A DNA stretch of 29,735 nucleotides from a bacterium (lineage in GTDB: Bacteria; Bacteroidota; Bacteroidia; Bacteroidales; Muribaculaceae), in assembly GCA_004563195.1 (NCBI GenBank), contig SFTJ01000041.1:1-29735 (forward strand). The letters are read 5' to 3'. The notes beneath the pieces are model-generated. The model made no database searches. It had not been told where the DNA came from and worked only from the letters and a program-made list of their open reading frames with translations. Positions 17,967-26,143 of this stretch are shown here, in pieces (positions within the stretch are counted from its first letter, which is position 1; every line of letters begins with the position of its first letter). The translations under genes and the position numbers were made by a program.

Positions 17967-18000
17967 ACGCCCATCGTAAAAGCGATGGGCGTTTATTTTT
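17967..18000 (+). terminator. Intrinsic terminator after spt
   Basis: ACGCCCATCG (17967-17976) and CGATGGGCGT (17983-17992) are perfectly complementary over ten pairs, with a six-base loop and the T-rich tail TTTATTTTT. Confidence 0.9.
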
Positions 18001-18115
18001 GCTGTGCTATAAAAAATATATTGTATTTGGCAATAAAAATAATTGTGTTTTTATTGTATGAATTAATTTTTTGTTATTAATTTCGCAGTAGTTTATAAGA
18101 AAAGGAAAATAATAT

Positions 18116-18658
18116 ATGCTATACAAATTTCGTATTGTTTCGGATGAAGTTGAAAACTTCAAGTTGGAAATATTGATTGATTCCGACGACACTTTTATGA
18201 GATTGAGAAATGCCATTCTCGACGCAGTAGGATATGACAGAAACCAACTGGATTCGTTCTTTATCTGCGAAGACGATTGGACAAAGCGTACAGAAGTCAC
18301 TCAGATGGAGATGGACGATGACAGCGAAGACGATGTTTGGCTTATGGAGGACACATTGTTGAGCGATTTGATTGAAGATGAGGGCCAGAAGTTGACCTTT
18401 ATGTTTGATTATGTTACAGGTCGTCAATTCTACATGGAGATGAAGGAAATTATCACCAACAAAATATTGCACGACCCATTGTGCCAACGCAAGGAAGGCA
18501 AAGCTCCGGCTCAGCTTATCGACATCGATGTATACGACCAGAAGATGGATGCTGCAACTGCCGACTTGGGCGACTTGGGCGAAGACTTCTATGGTGACCA
18601 AAGTTACGATGATGAAGAATTGTCGTCGCTTGAGGGTATCGAAGGCGTTGATGATTGA
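18116..18658 (+). CDS. Acidic PRiA4_ORF3-like protein (IS1096 passenger TnpR family)
   Basis: A 180-residue cytoplasmic protein that resembles the plasmid pRiA4b ORF-3 family, often labelled IS1096 element passenger TnpR family. The pattern is an N-terminal beta segment (YKFRIVSDEVENFKLEI), a helix with LRNAILDAVGYD, then DSFFICEDDW, a DEGQKLTFMFDYVTG stretch, and a very acidic C-terminus rich in Asp and Glu. No transposase or inverted repeat is next to it, so the mobile-element label is probably only inherited; many chromosomal Bacteroidales copies behave as ordinary genes. Function unknown. It has its own terminator. Confidence 0.75.
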   Translation: MLYKFRIVSDEVENFKLEILIDSDDTFMRLRNAILDAVGYDRNQLDSFFICEDDWTKRTEVTQMEMDDDSEDDVWLMEDTLLSDLIEDEGQKLTFMFDYVTGRQFYMEMKEIITNKILHDPLCQRKEGKAPAQLIDIDVYDQKMDAATADLGDLGEDFYGDQSYDDEELSSLEGIEGVDD

Positions 18659-18723
18659 TGACAAAATCAATCTCTATTAATAGATAAAATTAGAAACTGA
18701 CATATTTAGATTAATCACTAAGG

Positions 18724-18762
18724 ACCCGCACCCCATATCCGGAGTGTGGGTTTGCTTTTTTT
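18724..18762 (+). terminator. Intrinsic terminator after the acidic protein gene
   Basis: ACCCGCAC (18724-18731) pairs with GTGTGGGT (18744-18751), eight pairs including one G-U, followed by TTGCTTTTTTT. Confidence 0.8.
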
Positions 18763-18818
18763 CTGATGCAATCATTTTTCCCCAATAAAAACACAGCAAA
18801 TAAATTTTTCTTGTGCCA

Positions 18819-18852
18819 TTTTGGCGAATTGTCGACAAAATCGCTATTTTTG
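18819..18852 (+). promoter_or_regulatory. Promoter of the GH43 gene
   Basis: TTTTG (18819-18823), 21 bases, then TATTTTTG (18845-18852): both elements of the Bacteroidetes consensus at allowed spacing. The ATG follows 39 bases later. Confidence 0.7.
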
Positions 18853-18891
18853 TGATACAATAAGGTTTAATCTAATAAAAGAGATAATAAC

Positions 18892-19884
18892 ATGAAAAAA
18901 CTGATATCTTTAGCAGTGATGCTGATAGTTGCATCTGGAGCTGTGTATGCTCAAAGTGAAGCCAAGCAAGAATTGAAGGACATATTTATTCGCGATCCGT
19001 ATATCTTGCCGGTAGAAGATAATCACACATATTATATGTATGCATCGAGCACCACTATCGGAGCCGATGGCGAGAAAATAGGTGGCGTGAAGGTGTATAA
19101 GAGCCGGGATTTGCAGCACTGGACCGAGCCTGTGCAGGTGTGCGTGATACCTGAAGGCAATTGGAGTCGTGGTGTGGTGTGGGCACCCGAGGTGCATGCA
19201 TACGAGGGAAAATATTATCTGTTTGCCACTATCAATAGCGGAGTGGAGTGGAAGGCACAGAAGAAAGATTGGGTGAAATATACATGGCGCGCCACCCAGA
19301 TATTCCGAGCCGATAGCCCCGAAGGACCCTTTGAACCGTTAACCAACGAACCATCTACTCCAGCCGACCAAATGGCACTCGATGGCACCTTGTGGGTGGA
19401 AGATGGGAAGCCCTATATGATATATTGCCACGAGTGGGTGGAACTGGGCGATGGCGCCATGAATGTGGTGGAGCTCACGCCCGACCTTTCGGCAAGAGTT
19501 TCGCAGCCGCAGAAACTCTTTCATGCCTCGGCAGCATCGTGGTCTACCGGTGAGGAAACGCGTAGTGGCGACCGCTATTATGTTACCGACGGATGTTTTC
19601 TTTATCGAAGCAAGACGGGTAAGTTGCTGATGATTTGGTCGAGCTTCTACAACGGGCAGTATGCAGTGGGAGTGGCAGAGTCGCTTACCGGACGCGTGCG
19701 CGGCCCGTGGCGCCAACAGCAAGAACCCATTTTTAGCAGCCATGGTGGTCATGCTATGATATTCAAGACATTCGACGGTCGCCTTTGTTTAACTCTGCAT
19801 CAACCTAACTCGCCGGCAGGCAAGGAGAGAGCCAAGATTTTTGAATTGGAAGATTTGGGCAAGACACTGAAAATAAAGGAGTGA
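18892..19884 (+). CDS. Secreted glycoside hydrolase family 43-like protein
   Basis: A 330-residue five-bladed beta-propeller hydrolase with a signal peptide (1-20, cleaved after VYAQ or VYA). IRDPYI supplies the catalytic base Asp35; WAPEVHAYEGKYYLF (97-111) is the typical blade-two motif; ALDGTLW gives the pKa-modulating Asp164. The general acid, usually Glu in an EGP motif, aligns here with TDGCFLY (Asp233). GHAMIF near 288-293 supplies the conserved His. GH43 enzymes act on arabinosyl or xylosyl linkages in plant polysaccharides; the substrate cannot be told. There is no SusC/SusD pair nearby, so it is not in an ordinary polysaccharide utilisation locus. Own promoter and terminator. Confidence 0.85.
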   Translation: MKKLISLAVMLIVASGAVYAQSEAKQELKDIFIRDPYILPVEDNHTYYMYASSTTIGADGEKIGGVKVYKSRDLQHWTEPVQVCVIPEGNWSRGVVWAPEVHAYEGKYYLFATINSGVEWKAQKKDWVKYTWRATQIFRADSPEGPFEPLTNEPSTPADQMALDGTLWVEDGKPYMIYCHEWVELGDGAMNVVELTPDLSARVSQPQKLFHASAASWSTGEETRSGDRYYVTDGCFLYRSKTGKLLMIWSSFYNGQYAVGVAESLTGRVRGPWRQQQEPIFSSHGGHAMIFKTFDGRLCLTLHQPNSPAGKERAKIFELEDLGKTLKIKE

Positions 19885-19908
19885 ACACAATTTGCATAAA
19901 ACAACGAC

Positions 19909-19948
19909 AACGCCACTTGCAGATATGCAAGTGGCGTTGCGTTTTTTT
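19909..19948 (+). terminator. Strong, possibly bidirectional terminator
   Basis: AACGCCACTTGCA (19909-19921) and TGCAAGTGGCGTT (19926-19938) form a perfect 13-base-pair stem with loop GATA, followed by GCGTTTTTTT. It lies between two convergent genes, and on the minus strand it is followed by GTCGTTGTTTT, so it may also stop the META gene. Confidence 0.92.
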
Positions 19949-19979
19949 GTTATTATGTAGGGTGTAATTTCTGAGGAAA

Positions 19980-20858
19980 TTATTGCTTCTTCAAATCGAG
20001 GCGAGATAGTTTTGCCACAACGTTGCCTTTTTTGTCGAGAAGTTCGATGCTGCTATTCCCGGCTTGGCGCATAGCCACGGTTTCCTCGAGGGCAATAAGC
20101 AAGGCAGTTTCGCGGTTGATGTTATAACCCATCTTGCGAGTGGAGATAATGTTTTCGAATTGTATGCCGCCGGTTCGCTCGTAGTCGAGCACAACATCGC
20201 CGTTAATAACGTTGCAACCGGTGTTGCCATGCACTTTCAGTTGGTCGGTGTCGATGACGATGCGCAATTCCTGCGAAAGAGTAGGTTCGCCCTCGATGTC
20301 GGTTACAATCCATGGCCCGCAAATGGAATCGTAGTTTTTGCGAACCAAAGTAAGCAGATTGTGCGAATTTTTATTCATAAGGTGAAGATGCTCCACACCG
20401 TCAATTTCTTCGATACTGAGACTATGAACTTCGGATAGAGCTTTAAGAATGCCACGGCTTCCCGAATTGTGGCTACATTCGCGACTGGTGGTGGCAATGT
20501 CGGCAAATGATATGAGGTTGCCTTCGAGACGGAACGATGCGTTAATCACATTGCAACCATTATTGCCGTAGAGACGGCTGCTTTTTATTTCGAAGTTGAG
20601 AAACGGACGTTCTTCGGTAGAAACTTTTTTGTTTTTCAGTCGAATAATGGTCCATTCGCCCGATAGCTGCTTTATGGGGTCGGATAGAGTGAAAGTTTTG
20701 GGTGCTTCCTCCTTGGGTTTCTGCACCACCACCTGCTCAACAGGTTGTTTGGTTTTGCGTTTTTGCGATTTCTTTTTTGAGCCGAAAATGCCTGCCGAAG
20801 CCATAGCCGGCATCATAGCCAGACATAGAAAAGCTGATATTATAGCGGTTTTATTCAT
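19980..20858 (-). CDS. Secreted protein with two META (HslJ-like) domains
   Basis: 292 residues from the ATG at 20858, chosen because MNKTAIISAFLCLAMMPAMA then forms a clean signal peptide; an upstream ATG would add nine residues. A basic, Lys/Gln-rich linker (about 25-55) follows. Two META domains come next: the first (about 65-165) with SGEWTI and NNGCNVINASF, the second (about 185-285) with GPWIVTDIEGEP and GNTGCNVING. Each has the GCN core of HslJ-type domains, known from heat-shock or motility-linked outer membrane proteins of unclear function. It is probably periplasmic. It converges on the GH43 gene over a strong terminator. Confidence 0.82.
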   Translation of the reverse strand: MNKTAIISAFLCLAMMPAMASAGIFGSKKKSQKRKTKQPVEQVVVQKPKEEAPKTFTLSDPIKQLSGEWTIIRLKNKKVSTEERPFLNFEIKSSRLYGNNGCNVINASFRLEGNLISFADIATTSRECSHNSGSRGILKALSEVHSLSIEEIDGVEHLHLMNKNSHNLLTLVRKNYDSICGPWIVTDIEGEPTLSQELRIVIDTDQLKVHGNTGCNVINGDVVLDYERTGGIQFENIISTRKMGYNINRETALLIALEETVAMRQAGNSSIELLDKKGNVVAKLSRLDLKKQ

Positions 20859-21016
20859 TTCGATAATTATTAGGTGATATTTCAATCTTCAAATTTCGCC
20901 ATTTTTTTTCATTTTTCGGGCATGAAACACGCTTAAGAAGGCTATTTTGCGACAATATGGTAGTTAAACTTTATTAAAGGTAAGCCAATAAGGCATAGTG
21001 GGTGGGCTTAAAGCAA

Positions 21017-21024
21017 TATCTTTG
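21017..21024 (+). promoter_or_regulatory. -7 promoter element of the TPR gene
   Basis: TATCTTTG matches TAnnTTTG and ends 41 bases before the ATG at 21066. No TTTG is present at 19-21 bases, so the -33 half is weak. Confidence 0.5.
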
Positions 21025-21065
21025 CATAATAAATAATAAGCATACATCAATAATGAGATAAATAG

Positions 21066-23114
21066 ATGCAACGAATAGAATACGCAATAAAGAGAATGAT
21101 AATACTGGCTGCGGCGCTATTGTCGATGGTGCGCGTGGAAGCTCAGATCAACACCGAGCAGATGCTCAACATAGGACGCAACGCACTTTATTTTGAGGAC
21201 TATGTGCTGTCGATACAGTATTTCAACCAAGTGATAAAGGCAAAACCCTATCTTGCCATGCCATATTTCTATCGCGCAGTGGCTAAAATCAACCTCGACG
21301 ACTATAGCGGAGCCGAGGCCGACTGCGACAAGGCGCTCGAAATCAATCCGTTTATAGTAGATGCATATCAAGTGCGAGGCATAGCGCGACAGACATTGAA
21401 GAAAAATCGCGAAGCCATAGCCGACTACGATATGGGATTGAAATATATGCCCGAGGAAAAAGTGTTTATGGTGAATAAGGCAATTTGCCAGGAGGACCTC
21501 AAAGACTACGACGGGTCGGAAGCCACATATTCGCAATTGCTGAAGCTTTATCCCAATTACGATAGGGGTTATCTGGCACGAGCCCAGCTGATGTTGGCTA
21601 AAGGCGACACCCTGCGTGCGCTCGACGATGTGAACAAGTGCATTTCGCTCACCAAGGGATTGGCATCGGCTTATGTAATACGCTCGCAGATAGAGATGAA
21701 TCATCAGAAGGACTATAATGCGGCACTTGCCGACATGAATGAGGCTATAAAACTCGAACCGCATTTTGCCGGATATTTCATCAATCGTGCATTTATGAAA
21801 TACAACCTCGATGACTATTTCGGGGCTATGGCCGACTACGATTATGCGCTCGAACTCGACCCCACCAGCGTGGCAGCGCACTTCAATCGCGGTTTGCTCA
21901 ATGTGGAAGTGAGCGAAAACGATAAAGCCATCAAGGACTTTACCTATGTGCTCAATAGCGACCCCAATAACTTCTTGGCGCGTTATAATAGAGCTTTGCT
22001 TTATGCCAAAACCGGTCAGTACGATAAGGCAATACCCGACTACGATGCCGTGCTCGAGAAGTATCCCGACTTCGAAGCCGGCTTGTTTGCCCGAAGTGAG
22101 TGCAAACGCCGCATGGGCGATATGGCAGGAGGCGAACGCGATTATAATCGCTCGCGAGAATTGCAGAAACAGAAGAAACGCATCGAGGAATACGACCCCG
22201 AAAAAGACGAAAATCAGACAGAGCCTGAAGAGGAGAGCGCATCGGCTGTGATGAACAAGTTTAACACACTGCTCACCGTAGAAACCGATAGCAAAATCAC
22301 GCCGAAATACGAAAACAAGAGCCGTGGACGTGTGCAAGACCGCAATTTCCAAATCGACCCCGAACCGATGTTCTTCTTGTCGTATTACGACGTGAACAAT
22401 AAATTGCGCGAGACTACAAATTATGTGAAAGAACTCACCGAAATCAACGAGAGTCGCTTGTTGCCGTTTACATTGGTGCTTACCAATGCCACGGCGAATT
22501 TGCAAGAGCAGGATATCGACAAGCATTTCAGTTCGATAGAGTATTACACCGGTCTGCTTGCAGCATCGCAGCCGCGTTCGGTCGATTACTTCGCTCGTGC
22601 CATCGATTTCTTGATGGTGAAGAATCCCGAAGCCGCAATCTCCGACCTCGACAAAGCCATAGGAATGAGCGAAAAGTTTGCCTTGGCATATTTTGCTCGA
22701 GCATATGCCCGATATGTGCAACACACCATGCAAAGCCTTTCGGCAACTGCAACCGACACACCCACCAAGAGTTCCGATGCCAAGAATATGGCTATGCTCG
22801 CCGGACGCAAAGATGCAATGGCATTGGGCGAAATAATTGCCGACCTCGACCTGGTGCTCAAATATTCGCCGAAAAATGTGTATGCCATGTACGACAAGGG
22901 CTACATATATATGATTATGCAAGATAATACGGCAGCCGTGAGCGCCTATAGCAATGCCATAGAGGCAAAACCCGACTTCGGCGAGGCTTATTACAACCGC
23001 GGTTTGGTGTATTTGCGCTTGGGAAATAAGGAAAAAGGACTTGCCGACTTGAGTAAGGCAGGCGAATTGGGCATTTTGCCTTCGTATAATGTGCTTAAGC
23101 GTATGCAGCGATAG
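21066..23114 (+). CDS. Secreted tetratricopeptide repeat protein
   Basis: A 682-residue protein with an N-terminal signal peptide (MIILAAALLSMVRVEAQ, residues 11-27; a start at residue 11 is also possible). About ten TPR units fill residues 30-370, each with the W/Y..A....A.....P pattern (for example AIADYDMGLKYMPE, ALADMNEAIKLEPH, AMADYDYALELDPT). An acidic segment (about 375-395) and a non-repeat stretch with DPEPMFFLSYYDVN follow, and two or three more TPRs close the protein (540-670). It is probably a periplasmic or outer-membrane-facing scaffold; no partner is evident from the context. It converges on the GH20 gene. Confidence 0.88.
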   Translation: MQRIEYAIKRMIILAAALLSMVRVEAQINTEQMLNIGRNALYFEDYVLSIQYFNQVIKAKPYLAMPYFYRAVAKINLDDYSGAEADCDKALEINPFIVDAYQVRGIARQTLKKNREAIADYDMGLKYMPEEKVFMVNKAICQEDLKDYDGSEATYSQLLKLYPNYDRGYLARAQLMLAKGDTLRALDDVNKCISLTKGLASAYVIRSQIEMNHQKDYNAALADMNEAIKLEPHFAGYFINRAFMKYNLDDYFGAMADYDYALELDPTSVAAHFNRGLLNVEVSENDKAIKDFTYVLNSDPNNFLARYNRALLYAKTGQYDKAIPDYDAVLEKYPDFEAGLFARSECKRRMGDMAGGERDYNRSRELQKQKKRIEEYDPEKDENQTEPEEESASAVMNKFNTLLTVETDSKITPKYENKSRGRVQDRNFQIDPEPMFFLSYYDVNNKLRETTNYVKELTEINESRLLPFTLVLTNATANLQEQDIDKHFSSIEYYTGLLAASQPRSVDYFARAIDFLMVKNPEAAISDLDKAIGMSEKFALAYFARAYARYVQHTMQSLSATATDTPTKSSDAKNMAMLAGRKDAMALGEIIADLDLVLKYSPKNVYAMYDKGYIYMIMQDNTAAVSAYSNAIEAKPDFGEAYYNRGLVYLRLGNKEKGLADLSKAGELGILPSYNVLKRMQR

Positions 23115-23165
23115 GGCGGACTTTGTGCTCTGAGAGGGAAAGCGAAAATCAAGGATTTTGATATA

Positions 23166-23210
23166 AACAATAAAAGCGATGACCCGAGTGGGATCATCGC
23201 TTTTATTGTT
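23166..23210. terminator. Bidirectional terminator between the TPR and GH20 genes
   Basis: AACAATAAAAGCGATGA and TCATCGCTTTTATTGTT are perfectly complementary over 17 pairs, with an inner CCC/GGG pairing. Each strand has a T-rich arm end, so it serves both convergent genes. Confidence 0.92.
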
Positions 23211-23228
23211 GTGCCTGTGTTGGAAAAA

Positions 23229-25424
23229 TCAGTGGCAATACAACCCCTCAGTGGGTAGCACATTGCCACGGCTATCGGTAACGGTGAGTTGAAGAATGCC
23301 GCCGTTGTGGTCGAAGTATTTCACGCAAATCGGGTGCAAACCCTTGCTGAGAGCCATTTCGCCGGCAAGTTGAAGGGCTGAATGCTCCTTGTCGTTGTCA
23401 ACTACCAAACGGCTGTCGATGGTGAGCACGCTGCCATCATCGCTCAGGAGCGAGAAGGTGTAGACATCGTTGGCAGGAATGTTGATGTAGCCGGTTATTA
23501 CCAGACCTATGTTGTTCTTGGCGCCATCGGGGATAGTTACATCGTTGACAATGAACTGCTTCATGAATTTAGCCGACTCAATGTCGCTGCAGATGGGGCC
23601 GCGATAGTCGTACCACTGCGCTTTGAGACCCGGTTTTTCGTTTCCCGAAGGCAAGAATGACAAGCCATATTCCTGGCGCTCATAGCGAGTGCGATAGCAG
23701 TCGCCCGGATGGCCGTTGGCGTGATAATTGCGGAAGGTGAAGAGCGTGTTTTCGGTAACGGTGATTGCGCCGGTGTAGAGGGGCGAATTTTCGTTAGGAA
23801 TAGAGCCATCGGTGGTGTAGCGAGTGACAGCAGTGGCATCGAGACTCGAGAGATTGACTTCGGCTTTGTCGACAAAAGCACGCAAAACCTTAAAATTGTC
23901 GTAGTTGGGAATGCGATAATTGATGCCGAGGCTGTTGAGGCGAACCATCTGACCCGCTACGCGCTGCTTGAATGCATCGAAATCGCTATTCTGCTTGCGC
24001 CAAGCTATTTCGGCTATGGCAAAAGCGCGAGGAAATGCCTGATAGAACAGACGCTCGATGGTGGGTATGCGTTCCGACCAAAGTGCGCCCTGAACACCGA
24101 ATACGAGACTCGGGTCGGCGGCATGTTCGGCTACATCGTAGGTGTAGATGTTTTGCAAGTCGGCTTGGTCCTCATCGTTGTCGAGATAGAAGCGGTGGTT
24201 GGGCATCACTATTACCTTATTACCTTGCTTGGTGGCAATGGTAGGCGCATCTTTAGCCCAACTGCGCCACCACGAGATGGTGGTGGTCTTGGAGATGCCG
24301 CCTTCTATACATTCGTCCCAACCAATCATCTTCTTGCCGTTTTGGGTGAAGAAATGCTCCATTTGATCGATAAACCACGACTGTAGTTCGTGTTCGTTTT
24401 TCAAGCCGAGAGCCTTGATGCGCGCTTGGCAGTCGGGGCACTTTTCCCAATTCTCTTTAGCCACCTCGTCGCCGCCAATGTGCACATATTCATAAGGGAA
24501 TAGTGGGATAATCTCCTTGTAGATGTTTTTGCAAAATTCGAGAGCCGAGTCCTTGCCCGGGCATACGGGCGAAGAGAAAGTGTTTCCCCAGCCGGTTTCG
24601 GCGAAGCAAGCCACGCCGTCGTAGTTGCTCACGGCAGCCAGCATGTGGCCCGGCATATCTATTTCGGGAATCACATCAATGCCACGTTCACCGGCATAAG
24701 CCACCACATCTTTTATTTGTTCTTGAGTGTAGAATCCGCCGTACATCTTTTTGCCATCTATTTCGCGATAGCGGTCGGCAGGCATCACCATATCGGCATT
24801 GTCCCATGCTTTGGCGCGAGCGAGGCAAATGCGGTCCTGCTCATTGTGAGTACGCCAAGCGCCTTTCTCGGTGAGAAGAGGGTAGCGCTTGATTTCGATG
24901 CGCCATCCCTGGTCGTCGGTGAGATGCCAGTGGAGTTTATTGAATTTGTAAGAAGCAATTACGTCGATAACGCGCTTCACCTCGTCTACAGTGAGGAAGT
25001 GACGCGAAACATCGATGTGCATACCGCGCCACTGATAGGCCGGGGCATCGGTGATGGTTGCGTTTTCGATGGTGTTGGTCTTGGGGTCGAACATCTGCAG
25101 CAAGGTGGCAATGCCGTTGATTACACCGTTGTAGCCATCGCCGGCTATTGATGCTTTGTTGCTCTTCACAGAGAGCGTGTAGGCACCTTCTACCGTTGTT
25201 TTTTTGTTTAGTCGGAGGGTGACTGAGCCCGAGCCTTTCACGGCACGGAATTTCACACCGGTAACATCAGAAAGCGCATGGGCAGCATATTCGGCAGCGG
25301 CTTTAAGTTCCGGTCGGCTATATCCCACGGTGCTGCCGTCGGCAAATGTCGACACGCCGTTTTGCACCACCACCTTTTGCGGCTGTGGTACGAAATTGTT
25401 TACATTGGCACCGGCAAATAGCAA
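23229..25424 (-). CDS. Beta-N-acetylhexosaminidase (GH20) with PA14 domain; signal peptide out of frame
   Basis: A 731-codon frame for an exo-hexosaminidase releasing terminal GlcNAc/GalNAc, probably from host glycans. Order: GH20b N-domain (about 10-125); TIM barrel (130-480) with RHFLTVDEVK, HWHLTDDQGWR and PEIDMPGH and the catalytic pair Asp319-Glu320 in HIGGDE; a chitobiase C-terminal-like segment (YTTDGSIPNE); then a PA14 domain (about 600-731). The frame has no ATG at its head and starts at best with TTG. A proper start and signal peptide lie upstream, from the ATG at 25467, in another frame. Removing one unit of a 7-bp tandem repeat (25414-25427) joins them perfectly. As read, the gene is disrupted, phase-off, or affected by a sequence error. 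Confidence 0.9.
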   Translation of the reverse strand: MLFAGANVNNFVPQPQKVVVQNGVSTFADGSTVGYSRPELKAAAEYAAHALSDVTGVKFRAVKGSGSVTLRLNKKTTVEGAYTLSVKSNKASIAGDGYNGVINGIATLLQMFDPKTNTIENATITDAPAYQWRGMHIDVSRHFLTVDEVKRVIDVIASYKFNKLHWHLTDDQGWRIEIKRYPLLTEKGAWRTHNEQDRICLARAKAWDNADMVMPADRYREIDGKKMYGGFYTQEQIKDVVAYAGERGIDVIPEIDMPGHMLAAVSNYDGVACFAETGWGNTFSSPVCPGKDSALEFCKNIYKEIIPLFPYEYVHIGGDEVAKENWEKCPDCQARIKALGLKNEHELQSWFIDQMEHFFTQNGKKMIGWDECIEGGISKTTTISWWRSWAKDAPTIATKQGNKVIVMPNHRFYLDNDEDQADLQNIYTYDVAEHAADPSLVFGVQGALWSERIPTIERLFYQAFPRAFAIAEIAWRKQNSDFDAFKQRVAGQMVRLNSLGINYRIPNYDNFKVLRAFVDKAEVNLSSLDATAVTRYTTDGSIPNENSPLYTGAITVTENTLFTFRNYHANGHPGDCYRTRYERQEYGLSFLPSGNEKPGLKAQWYDYRGPICSDIESAKFMKQFIVNDVTIPDGAKNNIGLVITGYINIPANDVYTFSLLSDDGSVLTIDSRLVVDNDKEHSALQLAGEMALSKGLHPICVKYFDHNGGILQLTVTDSRGNVLPTEGLYCH

Positions 25425-25427
25425 ATA
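25414..25427. repeat. 7-bp tandem duplication breaking the GH20 reading frame
   Basis: GCAAATA occurs twice back to back at 25414-25420 and 25421-25427 (TATTTGC on the coding strand). Seven bases shift the frame by one. With one unit only, the coding strand reads from the ATG at 25467 through LCPLFAGANVNNFVPQ without interruption. Confidence 0.88.
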
Positions 25428-25467
25428 ACGGACAGAGTGCCAAAATTAATAGCAATCGTTTAATCAT
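25428..25467 (-). pseudogene. Out-of-frame start and signal peptide of the GH20 gene
   Basis: From the ATG at 25467 the minus strand encodes MIKRLLLILALCPLFA, an ideal Sec signal peptide core, then leaves the GH20 frame inside the duplicated heptamer. An upstream AACCAACCTCAAAAG is the likely ribosome-binding region. This fragment belongs to the GH20 gene and is not a separate gene. Confidence 0.8.
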
Positions 25468-25685
25468 CTTTTGAGGTTGGTTTTTTATTACTTGGTTATA
25501 ATAATATAATTGTATTGCAAGGTTTATGTTGAGAAATCGGTGCGGGCATATAAGTATTGAGATTTATGCCGCAACGAGAAGTTTTTTTCATTACAAAGAA
25601 AGAAAATTTTCGCCTGTTTTGCAAGCCCCGGCGCAAGTGATTGCCATGAAAATATTTCGGAATAAAATATATATAATATATTGTA

Positions 25686-25716
25686 TTGCATTTTTCGAGT
25701 AAAATGCGTAAATTTA
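25686..25716 (+). promoter_or_regulatory. Candidate promoter of RHS cassette 1
   Basis: TTG (25686-25688), 20 bases, then TAAATTTA (25709-25716), which matches the -7 consensus except for the last base. The ATG at 25736 follows 19 bases later. It lies in a 268-base AT-rich gap between divergent genes (25468-25735), which holds no other element that I can support. Confidence 0.4.
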
Positions 25717-25735
25717 ACCACAAAATCAAGACCTT

Positions 25736-26143
25736 ATGACAGCCATGGTGAGAAATATAGTTGTGATTTGCTTCATCGCATTTGTGCTGAACACCGCAAT
25801 TCTTGCGCATGCCGATGCAGGTTATTTGGCTGATAATAAGAAGAAAATCAAGGAATATATAGCAAGCGACACACTGCACTACTACATTAAAGATTATCAA
25901 GGCAATGTGCGCAGCGTAGTGCGCCAAGACGGCGCAGTGGTGGAGAGCAACGAATACTACCCATATGGCGGTCTATTCGCTGCCACCGCCTCTGTGCAGC
26001 CCAATAAATACGGAGCAAAAGAACTCGACCGCACCCATGGCCTCGACCTATACGACTCCGAAGCCCGATGGTATACTCGCAGAGAAATACTACAGCCTCA
26101 GCCCCTACACTTGGTGCGCCGGAAATCCAGTGAAATACGTTGA
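25736..26143 (+). CDS. Mini-RHS protein 1: signal peptide fused to the last RHS core segment
   Basis: A 135-codon frame. Residues 5-27 (VRNIVVICFIAFVLNTAILAH) form a signal peptide, joined after a short Lys-rich piece directly to the RHS core end: DTLHYYIKDYQGNVRSVVRQ, YYPYGGLF, KYGAKELDRTHG and LYDSEARWY (105-113). RHS cores normally continue with a DPxxGRFxTxDP segment and then LAEKYYSLSPY. Here that segment is missing and the frame shifts just after Tyr113 (near 26075), so the last 22 codons are out of register and the frame ends at 26143. The rest of the RHS end and the toxin continue in another frame from about 26073. As sequenced, this is a truncated or inactivated product. Confidence 0.7.
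   Translation: MTAMVRNIVVICFIAFVLNTAILAHADAGYLADNKKKIKEYIASDTLHYYIKDYQGNVRSVVRQDGAVVESNEYYPYGGLFAATASVQPNKYGAKELDRTHGLDLYDSEARWYTRREILQPQPLHLVRRKSSEIR
25868..26021 (+). repeat. 154-bp RHS core repeat, copy 1
   Basis: This segment runs from GACACACTGCAC to AGCAAAAG and aligns without gaps to 28620-28773. The middle part (TATCAAGGCAATGTGCGCAG and beyond) is identical for over 30 bases; the ends diverge more. It encodes the conserved KDYQGNVRSVVRQDG to KYG(A/T)K core and is a plausible site for homologous exchange between the cassettes. Confidence 0.88.

Noticed and set aside
21117..22922. 601-codon open frame antisense to the TPR gene
   Set aside because: The plus strand encodes regular TPRs with a signal peptide; the antisense frame is His- and Ile-rich with no domain.
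25496..25927. 143-codon minus-strand frame opposite RHS cassette 1
   Set aside because: It overlaps the RHS core and the AT-rich gap and has no motif; the plus strand explains the region.
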